Below the pieces are notes generated by a model. That model did not search any database. It had not been told where the DNA came from and worked only from the letters and a program-made list of their open reading frames with translations. From Cycloclasticus sp. symbiont of Bathymodiolus heckerae (GTDB lineage: Bacteria > Pseudomonadota > Gammaproteobacteria > Methylococcales > Cycloclasticaceae): a stretch of 64,000 nt of DNA. Positions 18,142-26,739 of this stretch are shown here, piece by piece (positions within the stretch are counted from its first letter, which is position 1; each line of letters starts with the position of its first letter). The stretch lies in assembly GCA_002101235.1 (NCBI GenBank), contig LWTL01000112.1:1-64000 (forward strand), written 5' to 3'. The translations under genes were made by a program, and so were the position numbers.

Positions 18142-18871
18142 AACCCATGTACATACCGCCATTAACATGCAGTGTTTCACCTGTAATGTACGCTGCTTTA
18201 TCTGAGCATAAAAATGAAACTGCGTGAGCAATTTCTTCCGCATCACCAAGGCGTCCTAATGGAACACCTTTAAGTAATGCTGCACGTTGATCTTCAGCCA
18301 ACGCTTTGGTCATATCCGTATCAATAAAGCCAGGAGCAACTGTATTCACCGTAATATTTCGTGAACCCACTTCTTTAGCTAATGACTTGCTGAAGCCAAT
18401 AATACCAGCCTTCGCTGCCGCATAGTTTGCTTGCCCAGCATTACCAGTAACGCCAACAACTGAAGCAATACTAACAATACGTCCTTTTTTGTTTTTCATC
18501 ATGCCACGCAAACAGCCTTTACTTACGCGGAAGACAGAACTTAAGTTGGTTGAAATAATGTCATCCCACTCATCATCTTTCATTCTAAGCATTAAATTAT
18601 CGCGCGTAATACCGGCATTGTTCACCAATACTGTTGGCGCACCTACACTGCCCACAATGTCTTTTAAAACACTTTTAATCGATTCAGCATCCGTTACATT
18701 CAACTTCATACCGGTACCTGAGTCTGCTAGGTAGCCTGAAATCGCTTCAGCACCATTTTCTGATGTTGCTGTGCCAATAACATAAAAACCATCTGCAACG
18801 AGCTGTTGCGCAATTGCCTTACCAATGCCACGGCTAGCGCCTGTTACTAATGCTATTGTTTTGTCTGTCAT
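18140..18871 (-). CDS. fabG: 3-oxoacyl-[acyl-carrier-protein] reductase
   Basis: An NADPH-dependent short-chain dehydrogenase (243 residues) that reduces 3-oxoacyl-ACP. The nucleotide-binding TGASRGIGKA is at the N-terminus; NNAGITRDNLMLRM and the Ser-Tyr-Lys set (SIASVVGVTGNAGQANYAAAK) are present. It overlaps fabD by 4 bases and precedes acpP, the standard order fabD-fabG-acpP. Confidence 0.97.
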   Translation of the reverse strand: MTDKTIALVTGASRGIGKAIAQQLVADGFYVIGTATSENGAEAISGYLADSGTGMKLNVTDAESIKSVLKDIVGSVGAPTVLVNNAGITRDNLMLRMKDDEWDDIISTNLSSVFRVSKGCLRGMMKNKKGRIVSIASVVGVTGNAGQANYAAAKAGIIGFSKSLAKEVGSRNITVNTVAPGFIDTDMTKALAEDQRAALLKGVPLGRLGDAEEIAHAVSFLCSDKAAYITGETLHVNGGMYMG

Positions 18872-19809
18872 GATAATGCCTCTATCGTTTTGTTTAATGA
18901 GCGCTCATCGCCTGATGAGTACAGCTCTAATGATTTATCAATACGTTTATTAAGCCCTGCTAAAACCTTTCCTGGGCCACACTCAATAATAGTGTCTACA
19001 CCTAAACCAGCGAGTGCTTCAACTGTTTCTATCCAACGCACAGGTGTATGTAACTGTTGAATCAAGGCTTCTTTAATTTCCGCAATCTCAGCGTGCTGCG
19101 CAACATCCGTATTATGTATAACTGGAATACTTGGGCTATTAAAATCAACACCCGACATCACTGCCGCTAATTTATCTGCTGCAGGGCTCATTAATGAACA
19201 ATGTGCTGGAACACTCATTGGAAGTTGCATCGCTCTTTTAGCACCTTTCTCTTTAGCTAATTCAATCGCTCTGCCAACGGCCGCTACGTTACCTGAAATA
19301 ACAACTTGCCCCGGTGCATTAAAGTTAACAGCCGATACCACCTCGCCTTGCGCTGCTTCATCGCAAATAGCGATTAAATCATCAACGCTTAAACCAAGAA
19401 CAGCAGCAATTGCGCCCTCTCCTTCTGGCACGGCTTGTTGCATAAATTTCGCACGCTGTTCAACCAACTTAACGGCATCAACAAAACTTAAGCTGCCGGC
19501 ACAAACAAGTGCGGTGTATTCGCCAAGACTATGACCTGCAAAATAAGCAGGGCTTATATCTAATTTACTTTGTAAAACACGCCATACCGCAATACTTGCC
19601 GTTAATACCAATGGCTGTGTGTTTTGTGTTTTATTGAGCTCTTCTGCAGGACCGTCTTGAGCCAATGCCCATAAGTCTCGTCCTAAGACAGCAGATGCCT
19701 CATCAAAGGTTTCTTTAATTTGAGCGTATGAGTCAGAAAGATCTTTCAGCATACCAACGGCTTGCGAACCTTGCCCTGGAAATACAATTGCTATTTTACG
19801 TGTTGACAT
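18868..19809 (-). CDS. fabD: Malonyl CoA-acyl carrier protein transacylase
   Basis: FabD (313 residues) loads malonyl groups onto ACP. The N-terminal FPGQGSQAVGM oxyanion segment and the nucleophile GHSLGEY with S94 are present, and VPAHCSLM supplies the catalytic histidine region. It lies 43 bases downstream of fabH and overlaps fabG by 4 bases. Confidence 0.97.
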   Translation of the reverse strand: MSTRKIAIVFPGQGSQAVGMLKDLSDSYAQIKETFDEASAVLGRDLWALAQDGPAEELNKTQNTQPLVLTASIAVWRVLQSKLDISPAYFAGHSLGEYTALVCAGSLSFVDAVKLVEQRAKFMQQAVPEGEGAIAAVLGLSVDDLIAICDEAAQGEVVSAVNFNAPGQVVISGNVAAVGRAIELAKEKGAKRAMQLPMSVPAHCSLMSPAADKLAAVMSGVDFNSPSIPVIHNTDVAQHAEIAEIKEALIQQLHTPVRWIETVEALAGLGVDTIIECGPGKVLAGLNKRIDKSLELYSSGDERSLNKTIEALS

Positions 19810-19852
19810 AATTTATTATTCTTTAGTTTATTTTTAATATGCGCGCTAGCTA

Positions 19853-20815
19853 TTACATTCGCACTAATGCGGAACCCCAAACGAAGCCGCCACCAAACGC
19901 TTCCATTAAAATCGTATCGCCTTTTTTAATACGGCCGTCTCTAACAGCTAAATCTAATGCCAAAGGAACCGATGCCGCTGAGGTATTGCCTTGGTTTTCA
20001 ATCGTCAAAACGACCTTTTCCATCGGCATACCCAATTTTTTAGCCACCGAGGAGATGATTCGGATATTTGCTTGATGCGGTATTAGCCAGTCGATGTCGG
20101 ACTTTTTCATGCCGTTGGCTTCAAGGGTTTCGTCAACAATTCGACTTAACGTTTTAACCGCCACTTTATACACATCATTACCGTGCATTGTCATGTGTGC
20201 TTTATCGCCGTCTTGCTGCTGGTCTTTGATTGGGTTGTTTATATATAAAAGGTCTTGATATTGACCGTCTGAATGCATATGCGTTGACATGATCCCTTGT
20301 TCATCAGATGCCTCAACCACAACAGCACCCGCACCATCGCCAAAAATAACGCACGTGCTGCGATCGGTGTAATCTAGAATTCTTGAATTGGCTTCTGCAC
20401 CAATAACTAACGCTTTTGTTGCGCCACCCGATTTAATAAATTGATGGGCAATACCTAAGGCATAAATGAAGCCAGAACATGCTGCCTGCACATCAAATGC
20501 GGCACAATCACCAACACCTAGTTTTTGCTGAAGAATGCACGCTGTACTGGGGAAAACTCGATCGGGAGAGCTGGTGCCTATGATAATTAAATCGATGTCA
20601 GATGCATTAACCCCTGCCGCTTCAAGCGCTTGATTAGCCGCCATCTCCGCCATGCTAGAGGTTGTCTCGTGTTTAGCTATAACGTGGCGTTGCTTTATGC
20701 CTGTTCGCGCATAAATCCATTCATCCGTTGTGTCGATAATGGATTCGAAATCTTTATTCGTAACAATTTTTTCAGGTAAGTAACTACCAGTACCCGTTAT
20801 TTTTGCATTTAACAT
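19853..20815 (-). CDS. fabH: 3-oxoacyl-[acyl-carrier-protein] synthase III
   Basis: FabH (320 residues) starts fatty acid synthesis by condensing acetyl-CoA with malonyl-ACP. The Cys-His-Asn triad is C113 (AACSGFIYAL), H247 (PHQANIRI) and N277 (NQGNTSA). In most gammaproteobacteria plsX sits between rpmF and fabH; here the 110 bases upstream hold only two hairpins and an AAGG ribosome site 9 bases before the ATG. Confidence 0.97.
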   Translation of the reverse strand: MLNAKITGTGSYLPEKIVTNKDFESIIDTTDEWIYARTGIKQRHVIAKHETTSSMAEMAANQALEAAGVNASDIDLIIIGTSSPDRVFPSTACILQQKLGVGDCAAFDVQAACSGFIYALGIAHQFIKSGGATKALVIGAEANSRILDYTDRSTCVIFGDGAGAVVVEASDEQGIMSTHMHSDGQYQDLLYINNPIKDQQQDGDKAHMTMHGNDVYKVAVKTLSRIVDETLEANGMKKSDIDWLIPHQANIRIISSVAKKLGMPMEKVVLTIENQGNTSAASVPLALDLAVRDGRIKKGDTILMEAFGGGFVWGSALVRM

Positions 20816-20855
20816 TCAATATCGCCTTAGTGTATACGTGAAGACTTGTTTTGGA

Positions 20856-20885
20856 ATTTGAAACGGACCTTAGCCCGTTTCAAAT
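20856..20885. repeat. Strong palindrome in the rpmF-fabH spacer
   Basis: Arms 20856-20866 and 20875-20885 form an 11-base perfect inverted repeat around an eight-base loop. Neither strand shows a T-run after it, so it is not a clear terminator. It sits where plsX is usually found and could be an mRNA-processing hairpin or a REP-like unit. Confidence 0.6.
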
Positions 20886-20896
20886 CAACACCAATT

Positions 20897-20915
20897 GACT
20901 CAAAAAGTTTGAGTC
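20897..20915. repeat. Second hairpin just after rpmF
   Basis: GACTCAAA and TTTGAGTC (20897-20904 and 20908-20915) pair perfectly around a three-base loop. The adjoining bases TAAAAACTTTTTA (20916-20928) can form an alternative small hairpin that overlaps the rpmF stop. Possible 3'-end or attenuator structure. Confidence 0.5.
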
Positions 20916-20925
20916 TAAAAACTTT

Positions 20926-21102
20926 TTAGTCTTTATCTGCTACTACTTGTTCGCCACGATAGAAACCGTCGGCACTTACATGGTGACGCAAATGTACTTT
21001 ACCTGTTGTTGGCTCAGTTGACAATGTTTGTGCTGATAACGCATCGTGTGAACGACGCATACCGCGTTTTGAACGTGATTTCTTACTTTTTTGAACTGCC
21101 AT
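20926..21102 (-). CDS. rpmF: 50S ribosomal protein L32
   Basis: A 58-residue basic protein starting [20 protein letters not shown], the usual bacterial L32 opening, and ending in a short acidic tail. It lies between yceD and fabH, as in the conserved yceD-rpmF pair. GGAG lies 8 bases before the ATG. The zinc-binding cysteines of some L32 proteins are absent, which is the zinc-independent form common in proteobacteria. Confidence 0.96.
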   Translation of the reverse strand: MAVQKSKKSRSKRGMRRSHDALSAQTLSTEPTTGKVHLRHHVSADGFYRGEQVVADKD

Positions 21103-21120
21103 CTCAAATTCTCCAGAGAA

Positions 21121-21633
21121 TTAATATTTCTTTAATTTTTCTAATGCTTCAAACGGGTTCGTTTTAACCGCCGCTTCGAGCTTAAAATCTTTACTTGTAC
21201 TACTTTTGGGTAACTCTATTGGGCAAACGTCATGCCGTGCGATAGACGGAAGCACCAAAACCACTTCACTTTCGATCACCTCGCTCATCAATAAACGATC
21301 ACCTTCAAACAAATAAGGTTCGTAACCTTCTGGAACCAAACTCAGCCGGTCTTCGTTATTAGTAATAGCTAGTTTAACGTCTATATCGACAGGAAAAACT
21401 GTAGGTTCCAAACAAGCGGCGCATTGTAGCACGAGATCACTATAAATCCGACCGGTTAAAACAACAAATTTTCCTACTTTAGAAAACATCACATCTGCCA
21501 CAATGGGCGCACTAGACGATTCTATATCTTGTTGAATTTGTTGTAGTTCATTGTAATTCAATTCGCCAAAAATGGAACGCTCTTGACTTGCACATAACAC
21601 GGGGTCTACTTCAATCTGTAACGTCTTACTCAT
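21121..21633 (-). CDS. yceD: YceD-family (DUF177) protein, 23S rRNA accumulation protein
   Basis: A 170-residue DUF177 protein encoded just upstream of rpmF (18-base gap), as across bacteria. In Escherichia coli and plants the family affects 23S rRNA accumulation. Conserved CAACLEP and the C-terminal region VLVLPSIARHDVCP fit the family. It is divergent from yceF with a 42-base shared upstream region. Confidence 0.93.
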   Translation of the reverse strand: MSKTLQIEVDPVLCASQERSIFGELNYNELQQIQQDIESSSAPIVADVMFSKVGKFVVLTGRIYSDLVLQCAACLEPTVFPVDIDVKLAITNNEDRLSLVPEGYEPYLFEGDRLLMSEVIESEVVLVLPSIARHDVCPIELPKSSTSKDFKLEAAVKTNPFEALEKLKKY

Positions 21634-21675
21634 ATTTTAGGTAAAATACCAATAAATTTAATTTAATCCTATTAT

Positions 21676-22263
21676 ATGAAAGTTCATCCCAAATTAGTAT
21701 TAGCATCTAGCTCTCCGTTCAGAAAAGAGCTATTACGCAAAATATGCCCACAGTTTGACGCTGCCTCCCCAGACATTGACGAGTCGTGTCATCAAGGCGA
21801 GTCACCCATCGAGCTATCGGCCCGCCTTGCTGTTGAAAAAGCTCAAGCACTCGTTGGCGACTTTCCCGATCATTTGATAATTGGTTCGGATCAAGTCGCC
21901 ATGCTAGGTGAAATTCAGCTCACCAAACCAGGCACGTTTGAAAAATCCATACAACAATTAACGTTATCATCAGGAAAAACCATTACTTTTTATACCAGCG
22001 TTTGCGTTCTCAACTCCAAAACTAGGGCATATGAAAGTGACATGGATATTTGCACTGTGCATATGAGGCAACTATCTACAGCAGAAATAAAATATTATGT
22101 TGGGCAGGATAAGCCCTATGGCTGCGCAGCTGCTTTTAAATCTGAGGGGTTAGGCATAGCCTTATTTGAAAAAATTGAAGGTAGCGACCCCAATGCACTC
22201 GTGGGTCTGCCTTTAATAAAACTAGCTAGAATATTAAAGACAATGGGACATAACGTTTTATAG
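21676..22263 (+). CDS. yceF: Maf-family nucleotide pyrophosphatase, YceF type
   Basis: A 195-residue Maf protein, a house-cleaning pyrophosphatase for non-canonical nucleotides. The start LVLASSSPFRKELLRK, PDIDES and the IIGSDQVA motif match the YceF subgroup, which hydrolyses 7-methyl-GTP, rather than the YhdE subgroup. The position next to yceD-rpmF, divergent, also matches Escherichia coli yceF. It is convergent with a gloA remnant two bases beyond its stop. Confidence 0.9.
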   Translation: MKVHPKLVLASSSPFRKELLRKICPQFDAASPDIDESCHQGESPIELSARLAVEKAQALVGDFPDHLIIGSDQVAMLGEIQLTKPGTFEKSIQQLTLSSGKTITFYTSVCVLNSKTRAYESDMDICTVHMRQLSTAEIKYYVGQDKPYGCAAAFKSEGLGIALFEKIEGSDPNALVGLPLIKLARILKTMGHNVL

Positions 22264-22265
22264 CT

Positions 22266-22477
22266 TTAGTCTAATAACTCTATTGAATAACCATCAGGAC
22301 CTTTAACAAATGCCAAAATGCGATTACTGCCTTTCATTGGCCCTGCCTCGCGGCTAATAACACCGCCCTTCCTCGTAATCTTTTACGGCGTAGCAATTCC
22401 ATACCTAATACCTGCGTATAAAATTTAATTGAACGATCCAAATCACCCACCCGTAACATTGTATGAAGTAAACACAT
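22266..22477 (-). pseudogene. gloA: Lactoylglutathione lyase (gloA) remnant with internal deletion
   Basis: Two pieces of glyoxalase I survive on the minus strand. The 5' piece reads [20 protein letters not shown] and on to LLRRK, where an extra A shifts the frame before DYEEGR. The 3' piece reads [13 protein letters not shown] to SIELLD and a stop, the normal C-terminus. About 57 of some 127 residues between them are missing, including metal ligands; the junction shares GGGCGG, so a deletion by short homology is likely. It cannot make an active enzyme. The neighbouring genes are intact. Confidence 0.9.
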
Positions 22478-22488
22478 AAACCCCTTAA

Positions 22489-23088
22489 TCAGAAAATTGT
22501 TTTGCCGCTTAAATAATGCTCGTAATAGGAAATAACTTTTTTTACATAATTTTGCGTTTCAGGGTAAGGAGGGATTTTATTTCCGTATTTTTTAACTGCT
22601 GACTCCCCTGCGTTATATGCCGCTAAGGTTAGTTTTATATTAAATTTAAATTTCTCTAATAAGTGCCTTAAATAACGCACACCGCCGCGGATATTTTGCG
22701 CCGCATCATTCCTGTTAGTAACACCAAATCGCTTCGCCGTAGCGGGCATTAACTGCATCAACCCGACTGCTCCCGCCCTAGAAATAGCATTTTTATCGTA
22801 CGCAGACTCTGCATGAATAACGGCCATCACTAAAGCAGGGTCAACTTTAAGTTCCCTAGCCTGCCGCTGAATCAAAGGGGCCAGCTTACGGCGGTTTTGC
22901 ATGAAGTTCTTATACTCAACTGTCCCTTTTTTAGGTGTGCGCATAATCAACCGATACCCATGTCCCTCTGGGCTATCGGTAAAAAACACACGCCCCTTAT
23001 CATCCACTTTTTTATACAAATCAGCTTGCGCATGAAATGGAATAAGAATTAATAAAAAACTCAATAAATAGGAAGTTGCTAATGACAT
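22489..23088 (-). CDS. Periplasmic lytic transglycosylase (SLT domain) with DUF4124-like N-terminus
   Basis: A 199-residue secreted protein. A signal peptide covers about 1-22 (cleavage after AQA). Residues 23-50 resemble the DUF4124 module ([17 protein letters not shown]), and about 70-195 form a soluble lytic transglycosylase domain: E94 in [13 protein letters not shown] is the catalytic glutamate, followed by [10 protein letters not shown] and LAAYNAG. It would cleave peptidoglycan between MurNAc and GlcNAc. The gene is alone, next to the gloA remnant and divergent from a diguanylate cyclase. Confidence 0.9.
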   Translation of the reverse strand: MSLATSYLLSFLLILIPFHAQADLYKKVDDKGRVFFTDSPEGHGYRLIMRTPKKGTVEYKNFMQNRRKLAPLIQRQARELKVDPALVMAVIHAESAYDKNAISRAGAVGLMQLMPATAKRFGVTNRNDAAQNIRGGVRYLRHLLEKFKFNIKLTLAAYNAGESAVKKYGNKIPPYPETQNYVKKVISYYEHYLSGKTIF

Positions 23089-23333
23089 TAAAGTCTCTGA
23101 ATTTCAGTTGTTAAATACAAATTAGTTCACCTAAGTTTACCTTTAAAACAAAGGATAAGAAACGAATCGACCGAGCTTAATTTAACCGTTACGTAAAGAA
23201 ACTGTGAACAACGTCACAAAACTCTAGAAACTTGTAGCAAACGCGAAATGATGTACTATCATTACTTACCAGACGGAACTGAAAAAAATTCCAGCTTACT
23301 AAACCGCCTACCAGTCGCGAATAAGGGAATACG

Positions 23334-24353
23334 ATGCAACATCAAGACGAACCAAAACAAGCCGCTGAATATCTAAGACAAGTTATTCCTATGCTCTCTC
23401 AGCAGAAACTGGCACCTACACCCATAAATTATTCTGTTTTTTACAGCTATTTATCTGGAAATTCTCAAGCATTGAATGAAGTCGTTGACTCTCATATTAG
23501 TGAAAAGAAAACATTCACCCTCGCTCTCATGCTTGAGCTGTATGAGAAATATATTAATGGTGCCGCCTCTTTAGAACAGCAAGAAAAAATTCAGCATGCT
23601 TTAGAGAAGGCAATGGCTGACGCAAGTGAAGAGATACAGCATGTAAACAGCGGTGCCGACAATTATGGCTGCTCTTTAACTCAACACGCTCAAACACTAT
23701 CATCTACCGATGACCCTCAGGCTGCTGCTATGATTTTAAAGCAGGTAATGCAAGATACACGCGACATGGTTAAAAATAACCAAGAAATTCAAGCGCGGAT
23801 GCAGGAAACAAATACTGAAATTATAAAAATGAAGGCCGAGTTAGAAGCCGTTAAAGCCAGCGCAGAAAAAGACTCCCTAACAGGGCTTAAAAACCGGGGC
23901 GCTTTTGATAAAGCTATCGATAGCGTTGTTTACAATTCAAATAAAGTTAGTTCTGTATTGATCATGCTCGACATCGATCACTTTAAACGTGTCAATGACA
24001 ATTTTGGCCACCTAGTCGGGGATCGTGTTATTCGTTACGTATCCGCACTTCTAACTCAAATTATTGGCAAAGATCACCACATTGCTCGGTATGGTGGCGA
24101 AGAATTTGCCATCATTATAAATAACCAAAAAATCGATGCCGCCCAACAATTTGCAGAAAAAGTACGTATTGCAATGAGCAATAGTAAATTACAGCGCAAA
24201 GACAGTGGCGAAAGTATTGGCAAAGTGACTGTTTCAGCAGGTATTGCGTTACTTAAAACCGACGACAGTGTTGATACATTTATCGACCGCGCCGATACCG
24301 CACTTTATCAAGCCAAAGAAACAGGGCGAAACAAAGTCGTTATCGCAGAGTAA
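23334..24353 (+). CDS. Diguanylate cyclase (GGDEF domain) with N-terminal helical region
   Basis: A 339-residue protein that should synthesise cyclic di-GMP. The C-terminal GGDEF domain spans about 175-338: DIDHFKRVNDNFGH and the active-site RYGGEEF are intact. The N-terminal 170 residues are soluble, mostly helical, ending in a probable coiled coil before the KDSLTGLKNR hallmark; a similar N-terminus is seen in many uncharacterised gammaproteobacterial cyclases. No membrane segment or receiver domain is seen. Its own promoter must lie in the 245 bases upstream, where no other gene is apparent. A hairpin terminator follows. Confidence 0.9.
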   Translation: MQHQDEPKQAAEYLRQVIPMLSQQKLAPTPINYSVFYSYLSGNSQALNEVVDSHISEKKTFTLALMLELYEKYINGAASLEQQEKIQHALEKAMADASEEIQHVNSGADNYGCSLTQHAQTLSSTDDPQAAAMILKQVMQDTRDMVKNNQEIQARMQETNTEIIKMKAELEAVKASAEKDSLTGLKNRGAFDKAIDSVVYNSNKVSSVLIMLDIDHFKRVNDNFGHLVGDRVIRYVSALLTQIIGKDHHIARYGGEEFAIIINNQKIDAAQQFAEKVRIAMSNSKLQRKDSGESIGKVTVSAGIALLKTDDSVDTFIDRADTALYQAKETGRNKVVIAE

Positions 24354-24381
24354 AGCAACGACACTAGAAATACTTTTAACG

Positions 24382-24409
24382 AAAAAGGGCTTATTTAATA
24401 AGCCTTTTT
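24382..24409. terminator. Bidirectional terminator between the diguanylate cyclase and ABC permease genes
   Basis: AAAAAGG-CTTA pairs with TAAG-CCTTTTT (one bulged G) around a short AT loop; both strands then run into Ts. It lies after the diguanylate cyclase stop and overlaps the stop codon of the convergent permease gene. Confidence 0.75.
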
Positions 24410-25182
24410 CTTATTCTGTGAGTAGCTATTCTAGCCGCTACTACACCAAATACAACGAGCACTGACAAGTGCATAAAGACAAATGTAACCTCTCCGCCTG
24501 TCATCAGTGGTCGCACCAAAGAAATAGCATGGTACAGCGGTAACGCTTGAGCTAACCATTGAACCGCTATCGGCAATGTATTTATAGGAAAAAACACTCC
24601 GCTTAGCAAAACCATCGGAGTAATAAACAGCGTTGTGTAATAAAGGAAAAAGTCATAACTTTTAGCGCTCGACGTTACCAGAAGTGCTAATGAAGAAAAA
24701 CACAGACCTATTAAAAAAGCTATAGGTAAGATAAGAATTGCAAACGCATCTTCAACAAGGCCAAGTACTGTAGAAACGATCAGAATAGCACTGACGCTAA
24801 TCAGGCTTTTCGTTGCTGCCCACAGCACCTCACCACACACCACTTCACCGACACTAATCGGCGTGGCCAACATTCCAAGCCATGTTTGCTGTACCTCCAT
24901 TCGCGTATAAGCAGAGTACATACCTTCAAAGCTCGCTGAATTAACGGCGCTGGTACACATAACACCAGATGCTAAAAACGTCATGTAGGTTAGGCCTTCA
25001 ACTTCACCTACAAATTGGCCTAATCCATAGCCAAGCACCAACAGGTATAAAAGAGGTTCGCCAAAATTGCCCATTAGAGAAGGACCAGCAAGCTTACTCC
25101 ATACGCGAATATTTCTAGACCATATCGATAAGCTACGGCATAAAAAAAGCTGGTAGTTGGATAGTTTATTCACGTAAATCAC
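24391..25182 (-). CDS. ABC-2 type transporter permease, NodJ-like
   Basis: A 263-residue six-helix permease of the ABC-2 family. Hydrophobic segments are visible at roughly 40-60, 65-85, 115-140, 145-170, 175-200 and 230-250. The sequence resembles NodJ and related exporters of lipo-oligosaccharides or drugs. It overlaps the ATPase gene by 17 bases and would form the membrane half of that exporter. A GTG three codons into the frame is an alternative start. The transported substrate is unknown. Confidence 0.87.
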   Translation of the reverse strand: MIYVNKLSNYQLFLCRSLSIWSRNIRVWSKLAGPSLMGNFGEPLLYLLVLGYGLGQFVGEVEGLTYMTFLASGVMCTSAVNSASFEGMYSAYTRMEVQQTWLGMLATPISVGEVVCGEVLWAATKSLISVSAILIVSTVLGLVEDAFAILILPIAFLIGLCFSSLALLVTSSAKSYDFFLYYTTLFITPMVLLSGVFFPINTLPIAVQWLAQALPLYHAISLVRPLMTGGEVTFVFMHLSVLVVFGVVAARIATHRIRKRLIK

Positions 25183-26098
25183 GCCCTGTTAGCTTAATAA
25201 ACACATCTTCTAAATTTGCGGGACGAAACAAATAGTCATCGTGCGAGCTTCGCTCAAGAACGTCTAGCGCATGACTTAATTTTTCACCATAAAAGAAGCA
25301 AATATCACCCGAATGCTCGAAACGAGCCATACTTTTATCTTGCTTAAGCTCTTCAATAAGAAACTCATTCGCCGCATGAACTTCAAGCACATGCGCTTCA
25401 ATCTCACTTTTTATCAATTGCTTTGGTGGCGCGTCTGCCATCACTTCACCATGATCCATCACAATAACGCGGTCGCATAAACGCTCCGCCTCTTCCATAT
25501 AATGCGTTGTAAGAATCAACGTTAAACCTTGTTTTTTTAATTCTCGAAGCTTTTGCCAAATCGCTTGCCGTGCTTGTGGGTCTAAACCTGTTGTTGGCTC
25601 ATCTAAAATTAAAAGTTTGGGTTTATTAATTAATGCACGAGCCAACGTAAGACGTCGTCTCATACCGCCGGACAACTCTGATATTTTACTGTTCGCCTTC
25701 TCTTCTAGCGATGAAAATTCAAGCAACTCTTTAATTCTGTCTTTTAATTCTAACGAGCCAAGACCAAAGAACTTACCGTAAACGTGTAAGTTTTCTTCTA
25801 CTGTAAAATCAGGATCCAAATTATCCATTTGCGGGACAACGCCAACTGATGCTCTGATTTTTGAAGCATTATCAAACACCGACAGACCAAAAACTGAAAG
25901 CTCACCACTATCGATAGGGCAATGGCCAATTAACATTCTTAGCGTCGTCGTTTTGCCTGCTCCATTAGGCCCTAGAATTCCACAAAAAACTCCAGGAGAT
26001 ATAGCAATATTTAACTTGTTAACAACTGCTTTTCCGTCATAGACCTTTGAAAGGTTAACTAACTTTACAATCGCTTCTTGAGAATTAACTGCTTTCAT
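25166..26098 (-). CDS. ABC transporter ATP-binding protein, NodI/CcmA-like
   Basis: A 310-residue ATPase with Walker A GPNGAGKTT, signature LSGGMRRRLTLARAL, Walker B LLILDEPTTGLDP and the H-loop TTHYMEEAERLCDRV. The C-terminal 80 residues carry the DUF4162-like region common in drug and lipo-oligosaccharide exporters. It is translationally coupled to the ABC-2 permease (17-base overlap). The pair forms a complete two-gene exporter. Confidence 0.92.
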   Translation of the reverse strand: MKAVNSQEAIVKLVNLSKVYDGKAVVNKLNIAISPGVFCGILGPNGAGKTTTLRMLIGHCPIDSGELSVFGLSVFDNASKIRASVGVVPQMDNLDPDFTVEENLHVYGKFFGLGSLELKDRIKELLEFSSLEEKANSKISELSGGMRRRLTLARALINKPKLLILDEPTTGLDPQARQAIWQKLRELKKQGLTLILTTHYMEEAERLCDRVIVMDHGEVMADAPPKQLIKSEIEAHVLEVHAANEFLIEELKQDKSMARFEHSGDICFFYGEKLSHALDVLERSSHDDYLFRPANLEDVFIKLTGRDLRE

Positions 26099-26270
26099 TT
26101 ACAGACACATTACAAATATTAATTATTTTGCACATTATAACAACCCATAGTTCAGATCATTAAGTTATTTAACATACGCCCAGCTGGTCAATAAAAGTAC
26201 TTAAGCAACCACTATATGCTTTTAAAATAGGTTTATACTGGCGATCAAACTCCAACCATTTTTACAAACC

Positions 26271-26645
26271 ATGAACTACTCTCTCGTCTTTGCTGCGGCA
26301 ATCCTTCTGCTCCTCGTCCTTTATTACGGACAAATTTATTTAAGCCGTTACAAACTCATTGGTGAGCTCAACCCACTTAAAAAAGAATCTGACAATGCAT
26401 GGCAACTTTACTATTTTCATAGCCCTCACTCTGGCGCATGCAAAAGTTTAACGCCTGTTATCATTGCGGATCACCAGCAAGTAAATATTATTGATATTTC
26501 AAGTAGCCTAGATATCGCTAGAAAATTCAATATTAGAGCAACCCCTACTGTTGTATTTATTGAAGGCGACATTGTGACAAATGTTCACTTAGGCACTGAT
26601 GCTATCCAACATATCAAAGAGTTCATCCAAAAGCATGAATCTTAA
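26271..26645 (+). CDS. Membrane-anchored thioredoxin-fold protein lacking the CxxC pair
   Basis: A 124-residue protein with an N-terminal membrane segment (about 5-24) and a thioredoxin-like domain. The active-site region reads HSPHSGACKSL, so only the second cysteine of a CxxC is kept. The cis-proline motif RATPTVVFIEG is present. It therefore cannot work as a normal dithiol oxidoreductase; it might act through mixed disulfides, as a chaperone, or as a scaffold. Its last codons overlap the start of a 34-residue membrane peptide by 11 bases, so the two look linked. Confidence 0.75.
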   Translation: MNYSLVFAAAILLLLVLYYGQIYLSRYKLIGELNPLKKESDNAWQLYYFHSPHSGACKSLTPVIIADHQQVNIIDISSSLDIARKFNIRATPTVVFIEGDIVTNVHLGTDAIQHIKEFIQKHES

Positions 26646-26739
26646 AGAGTGGCCACTTGGCTTTAAACTACTTGCTATTTGCGGTATTTGTATGAGTGTC
26701 GTTATCGGTATTGGCTTATTAATTGAGTACCTCGCTTAA
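26635..26739 (+). CDS. Small single-span membrane protein (34 residues)
   Basis: Starts MNLKEWPLGFKLLAICGICM and ends in IEYLA, with one hydrophobic helix of about 22 residues. The ATG overlaps the end of the thioredoxin-like gene by 11 bases in another frame, which suggests translational coupling. It ends 4 bases inside the convergent DUF2064 gene. No family is recognised. Because it is so short, it could be chance, but the coupling and clean membrane helix favour a real gene. Confidence 0.5.
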   Translation: MNLKEWPLGFKLLAICGICMSVVIGIGLLIEYLA

